DNA of 44,579 bases from Pseudolachnospira sp964507035 (GTDB taxonomy: Bacteria; Bacillota; Clostridia; Lachnospirales; Lachnospiraceae), in assembly GCA_964507035.1 (NCBI GenBank), contig CAZDOQ010000006.1:1-44579 (forward strand), written 5' to 3'. The notes beneath the pieces are model-generated. The model had not been told where the DNA came from. It saw only the letters and a program-made list of their open reading frames with translations, and searched no databases. The translations under genes and the position numbers were made by a program. Below are positions 24,173 through 32,281 of this stretch, in pieces; the first letter of the stretch is position 1; the number at the start of each line of letters is the position of its first letter.

Positions 24173-25321
24173 CTATTCTATGCCGACCTTCACTTTTTCC
24201 ACGAACACGTATCCTTCCAGAATCCGGCGGGCCGTGCGGACCAGCGCTGCTTTCTTCACCACTCCGTCCTCCACCTGGGCCACCACCGGAATCACCCCGG
24301 CGGGATGGCCAATGCGGATGGTATCCAGCTTCTCCACATTTGGAATCACCTGGTTCACAATGGTTCCCGGGATCTTGGCCGCCGCACCGGTGCAGGCGGT
24401 GGCGGTGCCTGCATAGGTCTTATGGAGCACCTGCATGAACATCAGGCGGGACACAAAGTCCACGTCCTCCTTGTGAATGGTCTTGCCGGTGGTAAAGTCT
24501 GTGTAATCCTCCGCCTCCGTCACAAAGGCGATCATGGGGAAAGCCGGGGAATTCTTGGTGGCCTCCTCCGGAGTAGCCGCCATGCCGATCTTCACGCAGC
24601 ACTGGGAGCGAATCTCCTCCAAATACGCCAACAGTTCCGGATTGCCGTCGATCTCCGCCGGTCCCTCTGTGCCTTTCATGTTCACGGAAGACGCCCGGAC
24701 AAAAATGCAGGGATTGGCCACGTCCACAATGGACACCTCAATGGGACCCCGGCTGGTTTCCAGCACGTCCACCGGGGAACCGGTGGGAAGCACCTTGCCG
24801 GTGGCCGCCCCGGCGGTGCCGGAAAAGTCCATGAGCACCGGGGCGCCGGTACCGGGCACGCCGTCAATCCGGCAGTCTCCCGTGACTCTCGCTTTGCCGT
24901 CCTTCACCTGCACCTCCGCATACAGGAGTTTTCCGGTGTTGGTGTTGTGGATGCAGATCCGGGTCACCGGCTCCACCGCCCGGACCAGAGACTCGTCAAT
25001 GGCAAAGGGCCCCACGCCGGAGGAGATGTTGCCGCAGTTTCCGTTGTAGTCCACCACCGCATCCTGAATACTCACCTGGGCAAAGGTGTAATCCACATCT
25101 GCCTCCGGGTGCGTAGGCGGGCCCACAATGGCCAGCTTGCTGGTCAGGGGATCTGCCCCGGCCAAACCGTCAATCTGGCGCACATCCGGGCTACCGAAAA
25201 TAGCCAGAATCACTTTGTCCCGGAGCACCGGGTCCGAAGGCAGGTCATTGGATTTCAGATAGATTCCTTTGCTGGTGCCGCCCCGCGCAATCACACAGGG
25301 AATGCGAAACTGATCACTCAT
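24173..25321 (-). CDS. mii: 3-Methylitaconate delta-isomerase (PrpF family)
   Basis: Moves the double bond of (R)-3-methylitaconate to give 2,3-dimethylmaleate. The 382-residue protein has the PrpF/diaminopimelate-epimerase-like fold: the N-terminal motif IPCVIARGGTSKGIYL with LPSDPVLRDKVIL, VDYNGNCGNISSGVGPFAI carrying the catalytic-type cysteine, and C-terminal RIGHPAGVIPV. PrpF relatives include methylaconitate isomerase; context (mgm upstream, dmdAB and dml in the same operon) selects the methylitaconate enzyme. The ATG at 25321 overlaps the mgm stop by ATGA; the extended frame to 25372 is rejected. Confidence 0.93.
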   Translation of the reverse strand: MSDQFRIPCVIARGGTSKGIYLKSNDLPSDPVLRDKVILAIFGSPDVRQIDGLAGADPLTSKLAIVGPPTHPEADVDYTFAQVSIQDAVVDYNGNCGNISSGVGPFAIDESLVRAVEPVTRICIHNTNTGKLLYAEVQVKDGKARVTGDCRIDGVPGTGAPVLMDFSGTAGAATGKVLPTGSPVDVLETSRGPIEVSIVDVANPCIFVRASSVNMKGTEGPAEIDGNPELLAYLEEIRSQCCVKIGMAATPEEATKNSPAFPMIAFVTEAEDYTDFTTGKTIHKEDVDFVSRLMFMQVLHKTYAGTATACTGAAAKIPGTIVNQVIPNVEKLDTIRIGHPAGVIPVVAQVEDGVVKKAALVRTARRILEGYVFVEKVKVGIE

Positions 25322-27177
25322 GCTTTTTCTCCTCCTATCTCCTGAATCAGACGGCCAATGGTCTCCACACACTGTTCCGGGGTACTGTCCGGCCCGAAGA
25401 AGGCGTCCACTTCCATAAAGCCCACGCCTTCATTCTGGATCTTGTCCTCATAGAACTGGTGCTCTTCTTCCTTCTCCGCGATCCGGCCTCCGGCCCAGAC
25501 CACCACTTTATCCCGCAGGCCCAACTCTTCCAGACGCTTGCCCACCCGGGGGAAGAGATCCATGCCCAGTCCCAGCAGGTTGCTGACGCCCACGGCGTCC
25601 ACCTTGGCTTCTGCCGCCACCTCTGCCACCGTCTCCGGCAAGTTCATGCCCCTGAGATAGATGATCTCATAGCCCGCATCCTGGAATGCCTCCCGCACCA
25701 CGTTGATGCCGTTGACGTGAGCGTCTGCTCCCACCGTGGCCAAGAGGATCTTTTCCGGACGGGTGGGAGCCTTCTCCACATGCACCGTCACATTCTCCTT
25801 GCTCTGGGCACAGCGGTCCGCGTCCACTCCCAGGGGCGTCCAGCCCTTCACATATCGGGTGATACCGTCCGGATCCCGGTTTACCTTCACATGGCGCTTC
25901 AGGTCCCAACCGCCGGCCCGCTGAGAATCCAGAATACCGCTCTTGCCAGCCTGAACAATCAGGTCGATGAGTTCCTCGTCGGTCCACCGGCGCCAGAAAT
26001 CCTCGTTGATATCCTCGGGATGCAGGCTCCGGGCCGGAAGGTGCAACGCCGCCTCCAGCACCGCCATGACCTCGTCTATGATCTCCGCCTTCCGGGCCTC
26101 GATCTGAGGAGACTGAATGTCCGGATTGTAGACCCGCTGGAACACGTCCTCGGTGCCCCAGATGGCCTGGCCCATGGAATCTCCGGTGGGGATGCCCACA
26201 GACTCCGCCGCCTTGGGACGGTAGAAGTTGGCGCCGCCCAGCTTGGCGTTGATGGCCATCCGGGCAAAGTGGGCCGCCTCCGCCGCCAGGTTGCCAGGCG
26301 GGTTCTGGAATGTCTCCGGCACCACGATCAGGGACTTGCTCATGGTCACTTCTTTAAAAGCACGCATCACCGCCAAATCCGCATACAGGTTGATGCCGGC
26401 AATGTTCATCTGAATGGCGGAGAGCTCCCAGGGCAGTTCCGCGTGAACCGCCAGCCCCTCTGCCAGCAGGCACATGGCCAGGGCCATGCCGTCTGTTCCG
26501 CCGATGTTGTTCAGATGCTTATGGGAATCCAGCTGTACAAAAATGTTGTTGTCCGCGCAGATCTGGATGGCCTTGTAGCCGTTGACCACCTTGGTCCGGT
26601 AGTCGTGAATGCCCCGGCCGCCAAAGTGCACATGGATCACCGGTCCGATATCCGTGCCGTCGAATCCGGCAATCAGGGCATTGATGATGGACAGATGGGG
26701 GGTATCCCCGGTGGCGTTGATCCGCACCGGATGCTTGGAGCCGCCGCCCATCTGGATAAACTCCCGCTCTCCCTTGGGGGTGATGCCGCCCTTGCCCCGG
26801 GACTGCTCAATGAGTTCCCGGCCTTTAAGCGGGTCAATGTGGCGAGTGGCCTCCGCATGGACAAAGTGAAACAGCGTCTCGTCAAACTTCTCCGCATAGG
26901 CGTACATTTCCTGGGATTCCCGGTAGGTCTCCTCTGCGGAGTTCCGCCCTAAAATGGGGTTCTGAATGGGCCAGCCCCGTTGTTCCGCTTTCTGGGCCAT
27001 CTCATAGATCCGGTAGCCGCTGCGGACCACGCCGGCCACCTCCCGTGGATACGGGGCCGGAAGCCCCACCACTTCGCCGTTCTCATCCAAGTCCGGCATT
27101 TCCACGCCGAAACAGTCCGCATAGGCCCGGACGGATTCAATATCCTCTTTGATGATCCGTTTTGTCTTTTCCTGCAT
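25318..27177 (-). CDS. mgm: 2-Methyleneglutarate mutase, coenzyme B12-dependent
   Basis: Rearranges 2-methyleneglutarate to (R)-3-methylitaconate by a radical mechanism. The 619-residue protein (E. barkeri enzyme about the same length) has a long substrate/TIM-barrel domain (residues 1-460) and a C-terminal B12-binding domain. The cobalt-ligand motif DxHxxG is D485-A-H487-V-N-G490, followed by VSNLLGLG and VWAGGR, the usual second and third B12 signatures. GTAGGAG precedes the ATG. Glutamate mutase and methylmalonyl-CoA mutase are less likely: no separate S subunit, and methylitaconate and dimethylmalate genes flank it. Confidence 0.94.
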   Translation of the reverse strand: MQEKTKRIIKEDIESVRAYADCFGVEMPDLDENGEVVGLPAPYPREVAGVVRSGYRIYEMAQKAEQRGWPIQNPILGRNSAEETYRESQEMYAYAEKFDETLFHFVHAEATRHIDPLKGRELIEQSRGKGGITPKGEREFIQMGGGSKHPVRINATGDTPHLSIINALIAGFDGTDIGPVIHVHFGGRGIHDYRTKVVNGYKAIQICADNNIFVQLDSHKHLNNIGGTDGMALAMCLLAEGLAVHAELPWELSAIQMNIAGINLYADLAVMRAFKEVTMSKSLIVVPETFQNPPGNLAAEAAHFARMAINAKLGGANFYRPKAAESVGIPTGDSMGQAIWGTEDVFQRVYNPDIQSPQIEARKAEIIDEVMAVLEAALHLPARSLHPEDINEDFWRRWTDEELIDLIVQAGKSGILDSQRAGGWDLKRHVKVNRDPDGITRYVKGWTPLGVDADRCAQSKENVTVHVEKAPTRPEKILLATVGADAHVNGINVVREAFQDAGYEIIYLRGMNLPETVAEVAAEAKVDAVGVSNLLGLGMDLFPRVGKRLEELGLRDKVVVWAGGRIAEKEEEHQFYEDKIQNEGVGFMEVDAFFGPDSTPEQCVETIGRLIQEIGGEKA

Positions 27178-27231
27178 TGTTTTTTCTCCTACATCTTTTT
27201 TATGAAGCCGGCGGTCCTATCCCGTTTCAGC

Positions 27232-27729
27232 TTATTCCGATTCTATATGCAGCTCAGCACGAACGCGGGGAATCAGCCCGCCGTACTCAAGGGTTTTTCT
27301 CACATTATCCGCCAGAGGAGCCGCCTGCACCGTACCGCCGGGCAGCCGGATCTCCCCGGTCTCCAGGTTGACGCGGATTTCCTCCCCGGCCTTTACCTGC
27401 TCCACCACGTCCGCCACAAACACCGGCAGGCCAATATTGATGGCATTCCGCCGGAAAATGCGGGCAAAGCCTTTGGCTACCACCAAAGCCACCCCCGCCT
27501 TTTGGAGCGCAATGGGAGCCTGCTCCCGGGAGGAACCGCAGCCAAAATTCCGGCCGGCCACCAAAATACAGCCGGGCTCCGCAATCTTGGCAAAATCCAG
27601 GCCCGGTGCTCCCGCCATGGCAAACTTTCCCAAATTGTCAAAGGGCTCCGCCATGGCATATCCGGGAAGAATCTGATCCGTGTCCACATCATCCCCCAGG
27701 ATAATGACTTTTCCGCGAATTTCTTCCAC
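27232..27729 (-). CDS. dmdB: 2,3-Dimethylmalate dehydratase, small subunit
   Basis: The 165-residue swivel-domain subunit of an aconitase-family hydro-lyase that interconverts 2,3-dimethylmaleate and (2R,3S)-2,3-dimethylmalate. It has the LeuD-type motifs DDVDTDQILPGYAM and NFGCGSSREQAPIAL. The start is GTG at 27729, sharing a base with the dmdA stop (TAGTG), with GGGAGG inside the end of dmdA as ribosome binding site; this implies coupled synthesis with DmdA. LeuD and homoaconitase small subunits are the close relatives; operon context decides. Confidence 0.92.
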   Translation of the reverse strand: MEEIRGKVIILGDDVDTDQILPGYAMAEPFDNLGKFAMAGAPGLDFAKIAEPGCILVAGRNFGCGSSREQAPIALQKAGVALVVAKGFARIFRRNAINIGLPVFVADVVEQVKAGEEIRVNLETGEIRLPGGTVQAAPLADNVRKTLEYGGLIPRVRAELHIESE

Positions 27730-28922
27730 TATTCTTCCCTCCCTTCGGGCACTGTGATCCGTCCGGCCAGAGCGCTGGCCGCGGCAGTTGCCGGAGATGC
27801 CAGATAGATATTGGCTTTCATACTGCCCATCCGCCCCGGGAAATTCCGGTTGGTGGTAGACACCACCACGTCCCGGGCGCTGGCCAGCCCCTCATGGGCG
27901 CCAAAGCAGGACCCGCAGCCGGGGTTTAAGACGGTGGCGCCTGCGTCCCGTATGATCTTGCACCACCCGTTGGCCTCCATCTGATCCAAAATTTCCACAG
28001 AGGCCGGAACCACCAGGGTGTTGACCTCCGGGTGCACATGCTTGCCTGCAAAGGCCTTGGCCGCCTGCTCCATATCGTTGAGCCGGCCGTTGGTGCAGCT
28101 TCCAATGACCACCTGGGTGATGGGGGTTCCCGCCACGTTCCGCACCGGCACCACGTTTGCCGGGGAAAAAGGCCGGGCAATTTGGGGTTCCAGGGTATCC
28201 AAACAGATCTCCCGGGTCTCTGCCACATCTTCCTCCCGCTCTTCGGTGCCGAACAGGGTGATCATGCTGCCCAGCTCCGTTCCCATATTACATACTGTCA
28301 TTCTCTCCTGGACAGAAAAGCAGCCGATTCCGGGACCGGTAATCAAAAGTCCTTTGTCCACCAGGTAATCGGTTCCGAACAGGCTGCCCAGATAAAGAAT
28401 CAGATCCTTTCCAAACACATTGGACGGAAGGATGCCGGTGAGGTACACCTGCACCACCTGCGGCACCTCCAGGTCCAGCCGTCCCGTGGCCATAGCCGCC
28501 GCCAGTTCCGTGGACCCCACGCCAATCCCAATGGCGCCGTAGCCGCCGCAGGTGCAGGTGTGGGAATCGGCAATGACCACCAACTCGCCGGGGTTGGCCT
28601 GGTGGCGCTCATACATCAGCTGATGGATCACGCCCTGCCCCCGGTGATACAGGCGGACGCCAAACTCCTTGGCAAAATCATCCATGGCCCATACGCCGTC
28701 CCGGGCCTTCTCCGTAGCGGCTGGGTAGATGTGATCCACCACCAAAATCACCCGCTCCGGATCAAACACTTTTTTCACACCGATCTGACGGAACATTTGG
28801 ATGGCAATGGGCGCCGTCACATCATGAGCCGCCGCATAACTCACCTGACAGGAAACATCATCCCCCGGTTTCACCTGCTTCAGGCCCGCGGCTTTCGCCA
28901 GATACGATTCGATTCGATTCAT
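27729..28922 (-). CDS. dmdA: 2,3-Dimethylmalate dehydratase, large [4Fe-4S] subunit
   Basis: The catalytic subunit of the aconitase-family dehydratase for 2,3-dimethylmaleate hydration. The 397 residues carry the three cluster cysteines C276 (GSCTNG), C336 and C339 (NPGCGSCFG), plus ADSHTCTCGGYGAIGIGVGSTE and VRNVAGTPITQVV. It is shorter than true aconitase and of LeuC-like length. The ATG at 28922 has GAGAGGAG upstream; a longer frame to 28976 is mostly the intergenic hairpin region and is rejected. No leucine-biosynthesis genes are near, which favours the nicotinate pathway role. Confidence 0.92.
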   Translation of the reverse strand: MNRIESYLAKAAGLKQVKPGDDVSCQVSYAAAHDVTAPIAIQMFRQIGVKKVFDPERVILVVDHIYPAATEKARDGVWAMDDFAKEFGVRLYHRGQGVIHQLMYERHQANPGELVVIADSHTCTCGGYGAIGIGVGSTELAAAMATGRLDLEVPQVVQVYLTGILPSNVFGKDLILYLGSLFGTDYLVDKGLLITGPGIGCFSVQERMTVCNMGTELGSMITLFGTEEREEDVAETREICLDTLEPQIARPFSPANVVPVRNVAGTPITQVVIGSCTNGRLNDMEQAAKAFAGKHVHPEVNTLVVPASVEILDQMEANGWCKIIRDAGATVLNPGCGSCFGAHEGLASARDVVVSTTNRNFPGRMGSMKANIYLASPATAAASALAGRITVPEGREE

Positions 28923-28940
28923 CCTTCGCTCCTCTCTGAT

Positions 28941-28968
28941 TCTGCCGGGGGAAGTTTCCCCCGGCAGA
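28941..28968 (-). repeat. 28-nt near-perfect palindrome upstream of dmdA
   Basis: Arms TCTGCCGGGGGAA and TTCCCCCGGCAGA pair perfectly over 13 bp around a central GT, 20 nt before the dmdA start. No T-run follows, so it is not a classic terminator. It may stabilise or be processed in the polycistronic mRNA. Confidence 0.75.
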
Positions 28969-28989
28969 TTTCCCATCCCCCGCCGGAAC

Positions 28990-29007
28990 GGACCGCCTTC
29001 GCGGTCC
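28990..29007 (-). repeat. Second hairpin between AA_synth and dmdA
   Basis: GGACCGC / GCGGTCC pair over 7 bp around a tetraloop, 22 nt from the larger palindrome. Together they form tandem hairpins in a 143-nt gap. Confidence 0.65.
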
Positions 29008-29065
29008 CGCCCCAGCGCAGCCCTTTCTTTGGTATGTATGTCAGAGTCTCCGCAGTTTCCCGCTC

Positions 29066-29650
29066 TTAGCGCAGGCCATCCTCACACTTGGCTTCTTCCT
29101 TGGTCAGGCCGCCAATTCTGGGATGAGGCCGTCCGCCGTCTGCATACACGTTGGCCACTACGATCTCGTTGGCCTTGGGCGCATCCGGGATCCGAACTTC
29201 CATGGAACCATAGTGGGTGCGAACAAAAGCGGCATCCTTAAAGTGCAGGGAAATGTCCAGAGCCGCGCCGACGCCGGCCACTTTCTCGTTGGAAGGGATG
29301 ATGGACTTGCCGCCGCCGATGGCCGCCCGCATGGGTTTGCCCATCTTGGGATGCAGGATGGCGGAGGAGTGCTCCAGTTCGCCATTCTCACCCACAATAC
29401 AGCCTTTGCCGTAGGTCTCCACCTTGTCGGCTCCCAGAATCTCCGCAGCGATCTTGCCGGTGTACTCGCCGATGTACTCGCCGTACTCGGACAACTCGCT
29501 CAGATCTTCCTGGTACACGCCCGCATAGGGATTCTCAATGACCAGAGCCACGGACACGGTCTTGATGGGGCGGTCCAACTCCTTAAATCCCTCATAACGG
29601 ACTTCCTCGATGGTGGTCACTACTTTACGGATTTTGGGTTCTTTTGCCAT
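29066..29650 (-). CDS. AA_synth (DUF1185) family protein
   Basis: A 194-residue protein of the 'amino acid synthesis' family (PF06684), whose biochemical function is not known to me. Recognisable segments are RYEGFKELDRPIKTVSVALV near the N-terminus, YGKGCIVGENGELEHSSAIL, HPKMGKPMRAAIGGGKSIIPS and DIVVANVYAD-like EIVVANVYADGGRPHPRIGG at the end. No signal peptide or membrane segment is seen. GGAGG lies 10 nt before the ATG. It sits between enamidase and dmdA, flanked by hairpins on both sides, inside the operon. The position suggests a role in handling nicotinate pathway intermediates. Confidence 0.85.
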   Translation of the reverse strand: MAKEPKIRKVVTTIEEVRYEGFKELDRPIKTVSVALVIENPYAGVYQEDLSELSEYGEYIGEYTGKIAAEILGADKVETYGKGCIVGENGELEHSSAILHPKMGKPMRAAIGGGKSIIPSNEKVAGVGAALDISLHFKDAAFVRTHYGSMEVRIPDAPKANEIVVANVYADGGRPHPRIGGLTKEEAKCEDGLR

Positions 29651-29686
29651 GACAATGTACCTCCTTCAATACTACTCTATCTCTCC

Positions 29687-29707
29687 GGGGCCAAGAAACT
29701 TGGCCCC
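29687..29707 (-). repeat. Intergenic hairpin between ena and AA_synth
   Basis: GGGGCCAAG / CTTGGCCCC, 9 perfect base pairs with an AAA loop (plus strand), 31 nt after the ena stop on the minus strand. There is no T-run after it. Confidence 0.7.
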
Positions 29708-29738
29708 AAACAACTCGTTTTGACCTTCCTGTCTCCTC

Positions 29739-30953
29739 TTACTGAACCTTGGCAGCTCTCTTAGCCGGCGGCGTATTGCGGCTCTTAGTCACAACCACCT
29801 TGCCGTCGATGAGAATGTGGCTGACGCCGGGGATGTCGCCGGCGGCGATGGCGCCCAGCGCGTCCTCGCCCACGGAGCCCATGGGAGCGTCCATGATCAG
29901 GATGTCGGCTTCCTTGCCCACTTCAATGGTGCCGGTGTTCAGGCCGTATACCTTGGCCGGGTTGCCGGTGGCCATGCAGACCGCCAGTTCCGGGGCAATG
30001 CCGGACACAGAGGAGATCTGGCACATATTCCGCAGAATACCCAGGGCGATGAGGCCGGATCCGGAAGGAGCGTCGTTGCCGAAGATGATTCTTCCCAGCT
30101 GTCCCTTCTCCGCAGCGCGGCGGGCCACATAATCCGCCACCTTGGGGTTGCCGCACTGTACGATCTCCATGGCAAAGGAGGTCTCGTCCATGATCCGGTC
30201 CACCTCGTGCAGAGAGATGGCGGTGGGACCGCCGTTGATGTGGGAAACCACATCCGGCTTGGTCTTGATCACATCGTCTGCCGTTACCGTGGAACTGCCG
30301 GGAATGGAGGTGCCGCCGGTGTGCATCTGCACCTTGAAGCCGTTCTTGTGAGCCCACTCTACCATGGGAGCGGCCTCTTCCGGTTTCTTCACGCTTCCCA
30401 GGCCAATCTCGCCGACAATCCAAACGCCCTGCTCTTTTAGTTCTTCAAAATCCTTCTCCGTCAGGCCCTTCTCCAGGATAAGGGCGCCGCCGTGAACCTT
30501 CACACCGGCAGGCGGAGCATTCTTAAAGGATTTGTGGCCCACAATGGCCAGAGCTTTGGTGCCCGCCGGATCCTTGGGACGGCCGGGATAATGACACTCG
30601 CCAGCGGAGATCATGGTGGTCACGCCGCCGTGGAGGGCGCTGCTGATGAAATCCAGGGTTTTCTGACGGGGCGCATAGTCACCGGAGGTCACATGCACGT
30701 GGGTGTCCCACAGGCCAGGGGTAACGGTGGTCCCATTAGCGTCAATCACCTGTACTTCGTCCTTTTCCTCCCCTTTTGCCAGAAGCGTTTTCACATAGCC
30801 TTCGGACTCGATGGTTTCCTCCTCCCACAACTCCTTGCCGCCGACGGCTGCAATCTTGCCGTCCTCAATAAGGATGGTGTCACCGGCCAGAATAGGCTGC
30901 TCCATGTTACCGGAGACGATGGTTCCGATGTTCTTGATGATGACTTTCTTCAT
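29739..30953 (-). CDS. ena: Enamidase (1,4,5,6-tetrahydro-6-oxonicotinate hydrolase)
   Basis: Opens the reduced ring, giving ammonia and (S)-2-formylglutarate. A 404-residue amidohydrolase; metal ligands seen are H85 and H87 (WDTHVHV), E182 (GEIGLG, the bridging acid used in E. barkeri enamidase instead of a carbamylated lysine), H211 (QMHTGGT), H238 (SHINGG) and catalytic D294 (GNDAPSGSG). It has about 18 extra residues near 43-65, a charged insertion relative to the about 386-residue E. barkeri enzyme as I remember it. GAAAGGAG precedes the ATG. The surrounding hnr, ndh and hgd genes support the assignment. Confidence 0.94.
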   Translation of the reverse strand: MKKVIIKNIGTIVSGNMEQPILAGDTILIEDGKIAAVGGKELWEEETIESEGYVKTLLAKGEEKDEVQVIDANGTTVTPGLWDTHVHVTSGDYAPRQKTLDFISSALHGGVTTMISAGECHYPGRPKDPAGTKALAIVGHKSFKNAPPAGVKVHGGALILEKGLTEKDFEELKEQGVWIVGEIGLGSVKKPEEAAPMVEWAHKNGFKVQMHTGGTSIPGSSTVTADDVIKTKPDVVSHINGGPTAISLHEVDRIMDETSFAMEIVQCGNPKVADYVARRAAEKGQLGRIIFGNDAPSGSGLIALGILRNMCQISSVSGIAPELAVCMATGNPAKVYGLNTGTIEVGKEADILIMDAPMGSVGEDALGAIAAGDIPGVSHILIDGKVVVTKSRNTPPAKRAAKVQ

Positions 30954-31011
30954 GGTTACAAGCTCCTTTCTAAAGCAGCGTACAGAGTCTGGTCCGTACC
31001 TGCTGCGTCTG

Positions 31012-31041
31012 CCCGGGACCTTCTCTCCGGAAGATCCCGGG
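31012..31041 (-). repeat. Intergenic hairpin between the EIIC-like gene and ena
   Basis: CCCGGGA and TCCCGGG arms extended by CTTC/GAAG across a single mismatch give about 11 pairs around a 6-nt loop. It lies 36 nt after the membrane protein stop on the minus strand. No U-tract follows. Confidence 0.7.
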
Positions 31042-31076
31042 TGTTTTTACGTGAACTTCCCTGTGTTTCCCTTCTG

Positions 31077-32219
31077 TTAGCCCAGGTCAATCTTCAGGTC
31101 GCCAGGCTTGATGATGCCTTTGGCCCGGAAGAATTTACCAAGCAGCCAGTTGAGCAGCAGCGGAAGGACAAAGCAGATGAGAATCATACCCACCCAGTCG
31201 AAGGCTCCAATGTTGTTGTAGCCTTCCGGCATATCCATCCAGCCGGTGATAACGCCGATGGGACCCACCAATCCGGAAGTGCCCATGCCGGAGGAAACCG
31301 CAGTTCCGTTGTTCCGTAGCTGGAAGACCACGGTGGCCAGAGGACCCGTGATAGCCGAAGCAATCACTGGCGGCAGCCACAGCACCGGCTTCTTCATCAG
31401 GTTCGGCACCTGCAGCATGGATGTGCCTAGGCCTTGGGCCACAAAGCCTCCTATGCCGTTGTCCGGATAACTGAGGATGGCATAGCCAAGCATCTGGGTG
31501 CAGCAGCCAGCCGTGGCAGCGCCGCCGGCCAGAGCCAGACCATTCCAAATATCAATGGAGACAGAACCGTCCGCTACACCGGCAATCACGGCGCCGCCGC
31601 TGATACCGATGGCAGCGCAGATGGCGGCGGAGCTGATGGGCAGGGTCAGGGCAACGCCCACGACCACGGACACCACGATTCCCATCAGGAACGGCTGCAG
31701 GTTGGTGGCCCAGCCAATGAAGCTTCCCAGTGCATTACAGATTGTCTGGAAGACCGGCCCAAAGATGAGGGCCAGAACACATCCTACGATCACCGTCACG
31801 CCAGGGGTTACCAGGATATCAACCTTGGTTTCCTTGGAAACCAGCTTACCGATCTCAGCGGTGATGATGGCAATAAACAGGATAGCCAGAGGACCGCCGG
31901 AACCAGCCAGGGAGTTGGTGGCCGCGCCCACGCCTGTCAACGAATATAGGACAAGGGGCGGCGCTTGCAAAGCATAACCAATGGATACAGCCATGGCGGC
32001 GCCGCTGACGCTGCTGGCGTAGCTGCCAATCTCCACCAGCTTCTGGGAAATGTAGCTGTCCGGCGCAATGTTCTGGCCGATGGTGGAGATGATGGTTCCG
32101 ATCAGCAGGGATGAAAACAGACCCAAAGCCATGGCTCCCATGGCGTCTATCCCATAGCGCTTAAAGGAAATAATGACATTCTTTCTCTGCAGAAAACTCT
32201 GTTTTTGTTCGTTTGCCAT
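31077..32219 (-). CDS. PTS_EIIC_2/PfoR-type membrane protein, candidate nicotinate transporter
   Basis: A 380-residue polytopic membrane protein with about ten hydrophobic segments, of the PTS_EIIC_2 family (PfoR-like). Characteristic parts are the N-terminal FKRYGIDAMGAMALGLFSSL, LYSLTGVGAATN, SSAAICAAIGISGGAVIAG and a C-terminal cluster ending in KPGDLKID. No EIIA or EIIB domain and no HPr-linked gene occur in the operon, so it probably does not phosphorylate sugar. Between nicotinate dehydrogenase and enamidase genes it is the only transporter inside the main operon, which makes nicotinate uptake the simplest guess. AGGTAGG precedes the ATG. Confidence 0.8.
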   Translation of the reverse strand: MANEQKQSFLQRKNVIISFKRYGIDAMGAMALGLFSSLLIGTIISTIGQNIAPDSYISQKLVEIGSYASSVSGAAMAVSIGYALQAPPLVLYSLTGVGAATNSLAGSGGPLAILFIAIITAEIGKLVSKETKVDILVTPGVTVIVGCVLALIFGPVFQTICNALGSFIGWATNLQPFLMGIVVSVVVGVALTLPISSAAICAAIGISGGAVIAGVADGSVSIDIWNGLALAGGAATAGCCTQMLGYAILSYPDNGIGGFVAQGLGTSMLQVPNLMKKPVLWLPPVIASAITGPLATVVFQLRNNGTAVSSGMGTSGLVGPIGVITGWMDMPEGYNNIGAFDWVGMILICFVLPLLLNWLLGKFFRAKGIIKPGDLKIDLG

Positions 32220-32281
32220 AAACTAACCTACCTCTCTCTTATTCACAAAATTTTATGGTTGCCTTCCTGCCGGTACACACG

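Noticed and set aside
22743..27177. Glutamate mutase (methylaspartate) cluster suggested by the MutL-like gene
   Set aside because: No separate B12 subunit, no GlmE-like gene and no methylaspartase; the mutase is a single 619-residue chain flanked by methylitaconate and dimethylmalate genes.
28941..29007. Dispersed REP-like repeat family
   Set aside because: The hairpins in the operon do not share sequence with each other, so they are not copies of one element.
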